Part shown: in pieces, positions 10,401 through 19,184 of the stretch
Position numbering within the stretch: the first letter of the stretch is position 1
How the letters are laid out: each line of letters begins with the position of its first letter
Assembly: GCA_022376515.1 (NCBI GenBank)
Contig: WTXI01000518.1
Span: 1-20,187, forward strand
Direction of reading: 5' to 3'
Length of the DNA stretch: 20,187 nt
Source of the DNA: Lactifluus volemus
Lineage: Eukaryota; Basidiomycota; Agaricomycetes; Russulales; Russulaceae
Made by a program: the position numbers and the translations under genes
Notes under the pieces: generated by a model
Seen by the model: only the letters and a program-made list of their open reading frames with translations
What the model was told of the DNA's origin: nothing
The model's database searches: none

Positions 10401-10634
10401 GCTTCACCCGATGAAGCCTGCACGCCATATCCGCAACATCAGAAGACTCGAACTGGCATCATACACAAAGTGTTTCGTCACTGAGTTAGATAGAAGTGAG
10501 TGGTGAAATGCACCAAGACTGGCTCCTTGGACTCGGACGGTTGACAAGTTTGAACCATGTGCACGACACATTCACTTGAACAGAGACCACACACAAGAAG
10601 ATCTTCATTAGAGCACTGCTTCATTTGATGAAGC
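10401..10634. repeat. pair of related 6-bp-stem hairpins
   Basis: GCTTCA-CCCGA-TGAAGC at 10401-10417 and GCTTCA-TTTGA-TGAAGC at 10618-10634, the loops differing at three central bases. The sequence nearby is also distantly similar (TTAGACAAGCTTGAACTG versus TTGACAAGTTTGAACC), so the pair probably arose by an old duplication with an offset of 217 bp. Confidence 0.45.
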
Positions 10635-10891
10635 AGACTATGGCCACAAGTCATTGGGAGACCCGAGAAGAGGAGGGCACTAGCAGGAGGGCCCTGCAGA
10701 CGTGGACAACTGCCTTGCTCAGTTACATAGTGAAAGCGGCACAGAGTCAGAGGCAGAACCAAGATCAACCTGAGAATGCCTATGACGGCGCGACCTAACC
10801 TTGCAGCGCTGGCAAATTTCCAGGGGCAACCACATGACATATGGCGGTGACATTGATACTGCAGAGACAAGACACTAGGACTCGGACTCAT
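10478..10891 (-). CDS. cysteine-rich ORF, 137 codons, unrecognised
   Basis: An uninterrupted minus-strand frame from ATG at 10891 to TGA. It is rich in Cys and His: CHRHMSCGC near the start and C.H...C.......C..C...C.....C toward the end (CGHS..., LVCGLCSSECVVHMVQTC), which could bind zinc. It has no recognised family, and part of it overlaps the degenerate duplication around the hairpins. A different frame of the same strand reads EICQRCKVRSRRH, so the apparent pattern may be chance or a spliced gene. Confidence 0.2.
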   Translation of the reverse strand: MSPSPSVLSLQYQCHRHMSCGCPWKFASAARLGRAVIGILRLILVLPLTLCRFHYVTEQGSCPRLQGPPASALLFSGLPMTCGHSLLHQMKQCSNEDLLVCGLCSSECVVHMVQTCQPSESKEPVLVHFTTHFYLTQ

Positions 10892-10899
10892 TCCGAGGT

Positions 10900-11166
10900 T
10901 CCCCTGCAGTGGTAACGCTCTCCTTGGCTAAAATTTTCGAAGTTTTACCGATGGCCGACGGATACTGCAACTGAGATGATGAGGTTCACTATAGGGGGAC
11001 GAAAAAAGGCGGCCATGTACAAATCTGTAAGCGGTGTATTCGATCAGTGGTGATGGACACTTGACCAGGGACTAGCACGCAGCTGTTTGGCCCTGTTTCA
11101 AATGTCCTTTATACCTCACTTGACTGAATAAACGTTCTGACCCTCTTGCCACGTCCAAGTCAACCA
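10900..11166 (+). promoter_or_regulatory. upstream region of the partner gene
   Basis: No coding signal. A TATA-like TTTATACC lies near 11108, about 60 bp before the ATG, and the start context is AACCAATGG. No copy of the CATTATAATG motif is seen here, unlike the transposase promoter. Confidence 0.3.
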
Positions 11167-13303
11167 ATGGCTACTCAGGTGGGGGGAAAACCACCAAAAG
11201 GTAAACACTCCAAGTGCAAGGCGACTCACCAGGATGGGGACGAGGACACAGGACGACGTCGTGGACCTCCAAGCCACTTTACAGGCATAAAGCTCGCCTT
11301 CCTAGAGGACAAGTGCAATGCGTACAAAGCAGAACCCAATCCCCCAGCAGCGGGAATATTTTATACTCGCCTGACATACCAATTCATAGAAAAATTTGGG
11401 TATGACTACGATATCAGCGAGAACCCTCCGGACCACATGACGGAAGCGAACCTGAAACCAGTGCCAATCACAACATTCCCCGAAGAACAGCGATCGGCCG
11501 AGGATGATCGGCGCAATGAATATCGTGAAAAGCTTCGACAAGTGAGTAGGCCATTATTATACTTGCGATGCACTGTGTCTTACGGTGCAAAACGAGAAAC
11601 TTAGCACGTGGTACCGGAACAATCAAAAGGACAACCGTTCCCGGACACCCGTTGTTTTGAAGCTCATCGATGCCTTCATCACTTCAAGAATCATGCGGCC
11701 ACCTAGGAAACGCAGAGTCCTAGATGAATATTCTGATATCCTTTGTGACGACGAGTGGAAGGGGAGGTTCAACAGATGGTTCAAGTCCACAGGCTTTGAC
11801 GAGAACGAGCGGTTAAAGAACTACACGGAACTCATCAAAGCTCACTGGTGCGGTGAAGATGAAGCCTTCCGTGAAGAGCTCACAGTACAGGTTGAGATGG
11901 AACACCAGCAAGCGCTGATAAGATGGGATAACCAACTGAAATCCGCAAAGTCACTTAGTACGGACAAGTAAGTTGCCAATTTCGGTGCTTAGAAAGCGAG
12001 TATAATAATCAAATCCAGCCCGAGCTCCGAAAGCGCTTGGGAAATGGCGAACCACTTTCTCCCCGCATTGGCAAAAGAGCTTGGTGAGTGGATAGGGGGG
12101 ATTGTTGTTATCACAGCCGTCTCTCCTCATGAAGGAGACCTACAAATGCAAGCGTAAGTATCATGCAATGAAATGTTTTCCTGAAAGCTTACCACCCTTC
12201 CGCAGTGTGCAATCTGACACGTCCGGGGGCCACATCAAACAGACGATAGGGGAGGCATTTGAAACGGAGTGGGCAGAGCACCTTCAAACTATGAAGAAAT
12301 ACGCATCGGCATATTTCAGTGAGTCACCGTGTTCATGCCAAGATCCTGGGCGAATGCTCAAGTCTTCACTTCAGGAGATGACACTCGACTTGTTGAAAAG
12401 GAAGAAAACACAGAGGGCAATGAGGGAACTCAACGCACAGGCCGAAGTAGTACGGACCCAGCTGAGACCCCAGAACCAGATCAAACAATCAATGCCGCCG
12501 ATGGCGATGGCGATGGCGATGACGATGAAGATGACGATGGAGACCTAGGAAACGGTACGAACAACACTGATCTGCAAGTGAGGAGAAACCGTGGTGATTG
12601 GGATGGAGCTGACTCAGGCCCGGGCTCTCCCGTGCTGGGGCCCGTAACCGCTTTTCCCGCTATTCCAAGTCGTGCTCGGGAGAGCTTCCTCAGCCTCCTG
12701 GCCCGGGGGTCTCCGGACGGAGACCATGTTTACACCACGGATTCGTGGACTAACTCGCCCCCATTCTCCTTCGAGCCTGAAGCTGGGTCGTCACATCCTG
12801 TGAGCTGATTTCCTCCCTGTCTATTCTCTTTGGCTCATCACTCGGTTTCGGGACGATCTCTAACTACCCAGTGCTGTGACCCAGCTCCTCCCTCAAATCC
12901 TATTCTTTTGAATCCAACTGACCCCGTCATACCCTTCAACGACTCGGAGACCTCTTTGGCACAGCTGCTGGCCTCCTTTGCGGAAATGCCTCCTGCTCCC
13001 TTGAACCCTGTCCCCGACTCCCCTGCTCCTCCTCCCACGACGTCACCTGTACCATTGTGTAATCCGCCATCTACCACTCCTACCAAAACCAAGACTGCAC
13101 AAAGGAAGTTGACAAAGCGGAAGGCTGCCGCTACGGATGGGGAACTTCAAGAAGCCTCAAGGGGACATCATGACTCGGAGGTGACGCGTGCAGCACTCAC
13201 TAGTGATGCGCCACGTAAGAGTGGACGTCAATCCAAGAAGCCCAACCGCGGCGTTCATACAGTCATTGATCCTACCAAATTACCAACACAAGTCAGAAAG
13301 TAA
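11167..13303 (+). CDS. KDZ-element partner protein, 7 exons, function unknown
   Basis: Exons 11167-11541, 11597-11967, 12019-12083, 12117-12153, 12206-12318, 12375-12799, 12872-13303 join in frame to 605 aa. It has a basic N-terminus; GRRRGPPSHFTGIKLAFLED (29-48) and FYTRLTYQFIEKFGYD (65-80), a pattern I recall from uncharacterised agaric proteins found near KDZ transposases; KLSTWYRNN (126-134); then TSGGHIKQTIGEAFE after a short Gly/Pro segment. A strongly acidic run (about 363-377, GAT/GAC repeats), a Pro-rich stretch and a basic tail with NLS-like TKRK and RKSGRQSKK follow. Likely nuclear; a DNA- or chromatin-binding helper of transposition is inference. Introns are 51-72 nt except the third, 12084-12116, only 33 nt. 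Exon 7 may instead end at a GTAAGT donor (13300) and splice to CGCCTAG near 13348, changing only the last residues. The family link is from memory. Confidence 0.82.
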
Positions 13304-13930
13304 GTCACCGTGGCAGTTTGCTCTGGGGTGTCTGTCTCACTCACTAGCGCCTAGGCCAGGTTGGGCATGGATTCCCTCGGAATAAATTTTCAGATTATTT
13401 GCGTACTTCTACTGTAATCACATTATATGTTGATGTTGACTACACATGACAACAGTGGTGGTGAGAGGTATGGGTGAGGCAAAGGATAATGGACACGCGT
13501 GAAATGGGGAGGTCAAATTAGAGTCGCAACTTGATCATTGAAGGCCTCTTTGGCCGCCTTTTAAGTGGAATGTAAGAGAATGTGCAGTAAGAAAGTGAAA
13601 TAACACGAGACAAAGACAATACTGGGACATTTGATTGAAAGTGAAACAAATTAAATGGTTTCTGGATCCTTCAAGCGTCCGCAGATCTCGGAACGTGGGG
13701 CGATTAGTAATATGAAAGTGGTATGAGCAGTTCTCGGTCACGACAGTTGGGGGGACTATCGGAGAGGTCTCAGCATGGAGGGGGCGAAACGTGAAAGTTG
13801 GGGCTTGACAAGTATTGGCACGTGGCATCCGGAGGTGTCCTTGTATCGTAGTGTCCCCAAATTGTAATATCCTCACATTTAGTGTTTCCGAATTGTAGTG
13901 TTTCCGTGTTGAAATGTATCTGCATTGCAA
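13304..13930. other. 3' flank of the partner gene, no further gene
   Basis: Contains AATAAA at 13381-13386, a plausible polyadenylation signal about 80 bp after the stop. A 131-codon minus-strand frame (13535-13930) has no coding character and runs into degenerate array sequence. From about 13850 onward degenerate copies of the array motif begin (ATTGTAATATCC, CATTTAGTG, CATTGCAATT). Confidence 0.45.
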
Positions 13931-14062
13931 TTTCCACGCATTATAAGCGCATTATAATACGCCTACATTGTAATTTAGGTGCATTGTAATGTCACTGACA
14001 TTATAATTTCTGCGCGTTATAATGTCCCTGGAATTACAATGTTTGGCGCATTACAAGTGGTG

Positions 14063-15663
14063 CATTATAATGTGTGCGCATTATAATGTGTGTACGTTAT
14101 ATGTTGGCGCATTATAATGCCGGCGCATTATAATGCCGGCGCATTATAATGCCGGCGCATTATAATGCCGGCGCATTATAATGCCGGCGCATTATAATGC
14201 CGGCGCATTATAATGCCGGCGCGGCATTATAATGCCGGCGCTTATAATGCCGGCGCATTATAATGCCGGCGCATTATAATGCGGCGCATTATAATGCCGG
14301 CGCATTATAATGCCGGCGCATTATAATGCCGGCGCATTATAATGCGGCGCATTATAATGCCGGCGCATTATAATGCCGGCGCATTATAATGCCGGCGCAT
14401 TATAATGCCGGCGCATTATAATGCCGGCGCATTATAATGCCGGCGCATTATAATGCCGGCGCATTATAATGCCGGCGCATTATAATGCCGGCGCATTATA
14501 ATGCCGGCGCATTATAATGCCGGCGCATTATAATGCCGCGCATTATAATGCCGGCGCATTATAATGCCGGCGCATTATAATGCCGGCGCATTATAATGCC
14601 GGCGCATTATAATGCCGGCGCATTATAATGCCGGCGCATTATAATGCCGGCGCATTATAATGCCGGCGCATTATAATGCCGGCGCATTATAATGCCGGCG
14701 CATTATAATGCCGCGCATTATGGGCGCATTATAATGCGGCGCATTATAATGGCGCATTATAATGCCGGCGCATTATAATGTGCACACATTGTAATGCGCC
14801 GATGTGCCCATTATAATGTCGGCGCATTATAATGTGCACACACATTATAATGCACCGACATTATAATGTGAGCACATTATAATGAGCACATTATAATGTG
14901 AGCACATTATAATGTGAGCACATTATAATGTGAGCACATTATAATGTGAGCACATTATAATGTGAGCACATTATAATGTGAGCGCATTATAATGTGAGCA
15001 CATTATAATGTCGGCGCATTATAATGTGCTCACATTATAATGTCAACGCATTAATAATGTGCTCACATTATAATGTCGACGCATTATAATGTTGACGCAT
15101 TATAATGTTGACGCATTATAATGTCGACGCATTATAATGTTGACACATTATAATGTCGACGCATTATAATGTCGACGCATTATAATGTCGACGCATTATA
15201 ATGTCGACGCATTATAATGTCGACGCATTATAATGTCGGCGCATTATAATGTCGACGCATTATAATGTCAACGCATTATAATGTCGGCGCATTATAATGT
15301 CGGCACATTATAATGTGCTCGCATTATAATGTGAGCACATTATAATGTCGGCGCATTATAATGTCAGCGTATTATAATGTCAGATTATAATGTGTGCGTG
15401 TTATAATGTCCGTGACACTATAATATCAGTGCATTATAATGTCACTGACATTGTAATGTAGGCGCAATTTAATGTTGATGACATTATAATGTCGGCACAT
15501 TACAATGTAGGTGCGTCATAATTGGGACATTACAATGAGCACATTATAATGTCGGCGCATTATAATGTGCTCGCATTATAATGTGCTCGCATTATAATGT
15601 GCTCGCATTATGATGTCGGCGCATTATAATGTCGGTGCATTATAATGTGAGCACATTATAATG
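14063..15663 (+). repeat. right subterminal array of 16-bp palindrome units
   Basis: Same architecture as the left array, roughly 100 units by length divided by period. Blocks: CCGGCG spacers (about 14115-14775) with occasional deletions; TGAGCA (about 14866-15003); TCGACG with TTGACG, TCAACG and TTGACA variants (about 15065-15290); then mixed units. The inner edge (13930-14100) is degenerate. The most homogeneous block here (CCGGCG) does not exist in the left array, so the two arrays have been homogenised separately although the outer TIRs are identical. Confidence 0.95.
15439..15537 (+). repeat. internal copy of TIR sequence, 99 bp
   Basis: Matches 15661-15759 in the right TIR at 97 of 99 positions (differences: TCGGCAC/TTGGCAC and TGCGTCAT/TGCATCAT), offset 222 bp. 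Both differences are CpG to TpG or CpA changes. No such second copy is seen in the left array. Confidence 0.85.
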
Positions 15664-15929
15664 TCACTGACATTGTAATGTAGGCGCAATTTAATGTTGA
15701 TGACATTATAATGTTGGCACATTACAATGTAGGTGCATCATAATTGGGACATTACAATGTCGGCGCACTGTAATGTCAGTGACATTATAATTATGAAGAC
15801 TTTACAATGTATTATGACTATAATGGGTATAGGTGGTAATTGGCGTATTGTAATGTGGTAAGGTGCCTGGGACATTATAACACGTCGTGTACAAATTATC
15901 AGGAAACAATGTAATTAGGCTACATGGAT
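15606..15929 (-). repeat. right terminal inverted repeat, 324 bp
   Basis: Exact reverse complement of 202-525. It ends ...GGCTACATGGAT at 15929. Perfect identity between ends 15 kb apart implies recent insertion or conversion between the ends. Confidence 0.95.
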
Positions 15930-15934
15930 CCCTC

Positions 15935-15941
15935 AGATAAT
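15935..15941 (+). repeat. putative target-site duplication, right copy
   Basis: AGATAAT, identical to 190-196 and placed symmetrically with respect to the TIRs. Joining the flanks through one copy gives a continuous presumed empty site. Confidence 0.6.
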
Positions 15942-16395
15942 GAGCATTAAATCTTAGAGTTGGAGTCAGGCGAGCAATATGGGTCCCAGTTCATTACTTT
16001 CTCCTCCTCCTCGACCACCTGCTACCTCTACACTCCGTCTTTTTCCTGTCTTGAATAGACTTTCGTGTCCCGGTGAAATGTCTGTAGTATTTTGTAAAGG
16101 AGAAGCTAGATTTCTCGCGAATGACTTCAATATTACATGGCCAGTGTGCCTGCGTTGACGCCTTCCACCTGACTCACCCGACTGTCAGTCCATAACACGC
16201 AACGACAATATTTCTCCTGGCCTCAGGCACCAAAGTGCGGGCCACCCGATTATCGTAGATCAAAATACAAGAAGCAGCAGAGAGCTGCTGTGGGGAGGTG
16301 TCAATCACAGGGAGGGGTGAGGAATGGCTATAAAGTACTAGCAAAAAAAATAAGTGGAGAACATTGATGACGACGCATGGACAATTATATGATAA
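15942..16395. other. right flank between transposon and F-box gene
   Basis: No gene recognised. Pyrimidine-rich CTCCTCCTCCTCGACC lies near 16010, and GGCTATAAAGTACTAGC near 16327. It should hold the 3' UTR of the minus-strand F-box gene. Confidence 0.4.
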
Positions 16396-17932
16396 TCAGT
16401 CCATTACTGAGACATGGACAGTGACAGGGAGATTGGAACGCTGGCGTGAGGACATGAATGGCTGTATAGCCTGCAGCGTGGATTCAAAGAGGGATGGAAG
16501 ATAGAGATGGCGTAGCATCGGCAACGCGTCCATGACTCTTTCCCCAGTGAGCTCTTGCAGCGCAGATGCAACAATGTCACCCAGTTTGAGCGGTATTTGC
16601 ATGTGCTGCAAAGCCGGAAATGCATGGAAGATCTCCAGCCATTGGGGGTTATCCACGTAGTCTTTCCATTCTGAAAACGCTGTATCCGTTGTACGCTCGT
16701 TGTTAGAGGAAATGGTATGGATGAGAAGCCGATCTACATTGAGTAAGAAAGGCGAAATCTTGCCGCATATTTGAGCTACACATGCAACTTGCCAATCCAA
16801 CGCATCGCACAATATCATGATAGATAGATCGACCCAAAATTCCTTCCCTCCCGGTAGATCACGATGACCGAAGTGGATGAAGACAGCCCCGTCATAAAGT
16901 TCCAGCATCGCTTCCTTGAAGGACCCGGGGATCTGTGTGCGACTGATAAACTGGACGAGATGTGGAATGTCAAAATCGAGCTGATTGAAGAACGATGTGG
17001 ACACGGAAATAAGAGAAGGAGTGTCGATCCGAGCCACGAGATCCTCAAAGTACTCGCTAGCGCCGCGGAACGACAAAAGGGTGAGAGCGGGGAGGACAGC
17101 GCGTGTGAATGGAGATGGTGGTCTATTTTCTGGATCAGGACGAGAAGCCGGGGATTCGAATCCAATGGAAACTTCTTTAAGCTTGGTCAACGCGGATAGG
17201 GCTGTGGCCATAGCTTCGGGTGAAATGTAACCGGTATTGGGTATGCGCTTAAGTCGAACATCGACAAGATTATGGCAAGATGGAAGCAATTTTGGTAGTG
17301 CCGGAAATGGAATACCGTCCAAGTTGAGATACTCGAGTCGCGGGGCAGATCCACCCAAAAAGGTATCGCGAAGCACCGGTGCCGCCAACTTCCAATCTTC
17401 AAGGCGAAGACTCGTCAAAACTGGATATGGCTTCTTCATCACTTTATTGAGTCGCTTCAATAGCGCATTTGTTAAGTCGAGATTGATTTCGGACACGCGA
17501 TCGTGATGCTCGAGTGCAGCAATAATGTTAGCTCCACTCAGACGGAGTCTCGGTCTCGATTCCATGATGATGATAGGAAAGCCGCGTGGCCAGACATCTA
17601 GCATCTTCTTCACGGGTGTGTTCCCATTGCATACAAGTTGCAAATGAAGACGAAGCGGCGATTGAAATACAATGTATCTCCACCTTCGGCATACGTGCAC
17701 CAGCGCATGCCACCATCGAGGGGACTCGTCTACAGGCATTTGACAGAAGTCGAAGATGTCGAGGAGGACATTGTCAGGGAGGGATCCGATTGTAATGCGT
17801 GGGAAAGTATTCGAGTCTACTCGATTCAAGTGAGGGATTGCTTCAGCGGCAACCCTGGTCCTGAGACGTACCTGGGCCTCTTTGCTTAAAAATCGCCTGA
17901 GGACGATGTATACAGGATGGTGCTAGTAACAT
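16396..17932 (-). CDS. F-box protein, 2 exons, 493 aa
   Basis: Exon 1 is 17932-17872 (ATG, MLLAPSCIHRPQ...), with a 55-nt intron 17871-17817 (GTACGT...GTAG), then one long exon to TGA at 16396. The start was chosen because the long frame alone has no in-frame ATG before the F-box; splicing supplies one. The F-box spans about residues 31-70: GSLPDNVLLDIFDFCQ, then WWHALVHVCRRWR and FQSPLRLHL. The remainder is a leucine-rich-repeat-like C-terminal domain (for example DTFLGGSAPRLEYLNLDGIPFP and RGASEYFEDLVARIDTPSL), typical of the large agaric F-box family. It would be the substrate receptor of an SCF ubiquitin ligase through Skp1; the substrate is unknown. The frame is intact. Host gene lying about 470 bp outside the transposon. 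Confidence 0.88.
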
Positions 17933-18110
17933 TCGTTGAGAAGATGGGATAGTTAATGGGCTGTCGAGTGTGACTGCTAGTAGTTCGAAATTCAACTTAG
18001 CAAGCAGGGAGTTAGCTTAGACTGTTATTGCACTGAGGGATCTCGATTCTGGACGTACCTGCGAGAAAGAGATCTCTTCGACAGAGACGTTGACAGTTCA
18101 GCTGAGGGCC
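17933..18110. other. spacer upstream of the F-box gene
   Basis: Short intergenic stretch, probably promoter of the F-box gene; no clear TATA box or other motif recognised. Confidence 0.3.
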
Positions 18111-18114
18111 TCAG

Positions 18115-18767
18115 AGAGGCTGTGTTGTTGAGGTCGCACGATGCATGCATGATGCACGTGTACCACAGCCCTGAGCCCATGAGAATACGGTCACCCATCT
18201 GGCAGCGATAGAGGCTAACATCCACTCTGAGTATCATTAAATATCATGTATAAAGTACAAGTGTACCAACGAACGATGCAAAGATGTCCCCGAGAAGAAG
18301 AACATCGAAGGCAAAGTCCACCACGATGAGCAGCGATAGGGATGGTTCTCGAGAGCGCTTATTACTAGTTACGCCCAACAGCCGTCGTATGGCATAGGTG
18401 GAAGGACAGGGCTGTACGTACTCTCCCGAATATGAACATGTAATTCTGTCCACAAGTCGACACATGATCGGAAATTTGAAGTACTCACGGGAAACAATGG
18501 TCTTTCGCGTGCTCAAGGCGGTACATCCCCGGTGCAGCCTGAGCATTCAATTCTTGTTGATGTTGTCGAGACCCATGATGGTTGTAATCGCGTAAATGCT
18601 GGAATGATAGTTACCAACTTGTCGTTCAGGTAGGGCAGGCCAGTACACCGCGGACACAGGAAATCTGAGAGAAGCAGTCGCAGGGGTAGTGTGGAGAACG
18701 GAGAAGGCAACTCACTCACAAACGTCCTGGCTCATTTCCAGGAAGATGTCACTGTTCGTGTGGCATC
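18115..18767 (-). CDS. possible multi-exon gene with CPRC motif, partial model
   Basis: Exon-like pieces on the minus strand join in frame: 18767-18720 (CHTNSDIFLEMSQDV), intron GTGAGT...CTCAG, 18664-18615 (YFLCPRCTGLPYLNDKL). Together they give C...(18 residues)...CxxC, a possible zinc-binding fold. Further pieces downstream, less certain: LHRGCTALSTRKTIVS (ends at a GTGAGTAC donor near 18487), PITCSYSG, then NKRSREPSLSLLIVVDFAFD and a hydrophobic run after an intron ending CGTAACTAG near 18364. The gene start is not found. No family recognised; it may be a decayed gene. Confidence 0.3.
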
Positions 18768-19184
18768 CTGCTGGTTCCACGCACCATTAGACTTCCTCGA
18801 AGGATGGTAGATATGCTAGCCACTGGCATCAAAGAGGTTCCACAAAAAGAGGAGGGTCTCGGTCTCAAGGGGAGAAACGACAGGAGCACAGGGATAGAAC
18901 GAATTACGACTCACTATCATAGTCCATATGAGAACGCAACGGACGATGACGTGGGTGTGGGTGTGTTGCAGATAGGATAAAAGAGGAAAAGGAAGAAAGA
19001 TAATCTGACTTGATAAATTGAAGGGGAACACGCTGACTCGAGGACTCGAGCTCGCATCAGGAAACTGGTCCCAGCTCCATAGGAACCGGGTTCCTAAGTA
19101 GACATTGTAGCACGTGTAGGACATGTAGGCCTCAGTAGCTTGGAACCTCCTACAGAGCAAGCCTTCTTGACTTCTTACCATCAT
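18768..19184. other. no clear gene
   Basis: A 132-codon minus-strand frame (18816-19214) covers most of it but lacks coding character. A short CATATGGACTATGATAGTGAGT near 18930-18909 resembles a start codon followed by a donor on the minus strand, but no acceptor gives a continuous frame. GT-rich simple sequence lies at 18952-18966, and GGAACCGGGTTCC at 19083-19095. Confidence 0.3.

Larger units (their letters stand above)
197..15934. mobile_element. KDZ-type DNA transposon, about 15.7 kb, complete with TIRs
   Basis: A single element is bounded by 324-bp perfect inverted repeats (202-525 and 15606-15929) and, 5 bp further out on both sides, by a 7-bp direct repeat AGATAAT (190-196, 15935-15941). 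It encodes a full KDZ transposase on the minus strand and a partner gene on the plus strand, transcribed away from each other. Long subterminal arrays of the palindrome CATTATAATG lie inside each TIR. KDZ (Kyakuja-Dileera-Zisupton) elements are a known cut-and-paste class, expanded in mushrooms, where they are often large and associated with TET/JBP genes; I see no TET/JBP gene in this copy. The 5 bp between the repeat and the TIR do not match each other end to end, so the exact termini are inferred. Identical TIRs and open genes suggest recent movement. Confidence 0.9.

Noticed and set aside
13535..13930. 131-codon minus-strand ORF
   Set aside because: It runs into degenerate array sequence and has no protein-like composition or family resemblance.
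197..15934. TET/JBP dioxygenase gene as cargo
   Set aside because: Looked for because such genes accompany KDZ elements in mushrooms, but no HxD...H dioxygenase pattern was seen in any plausible exon.
17150..17164. tRNA T-loop-like GGGATTCGAATCC
   Set aside because: It lies inside the intact F-box coding exon and no acceptor stem or anticodon arm can be built around it.
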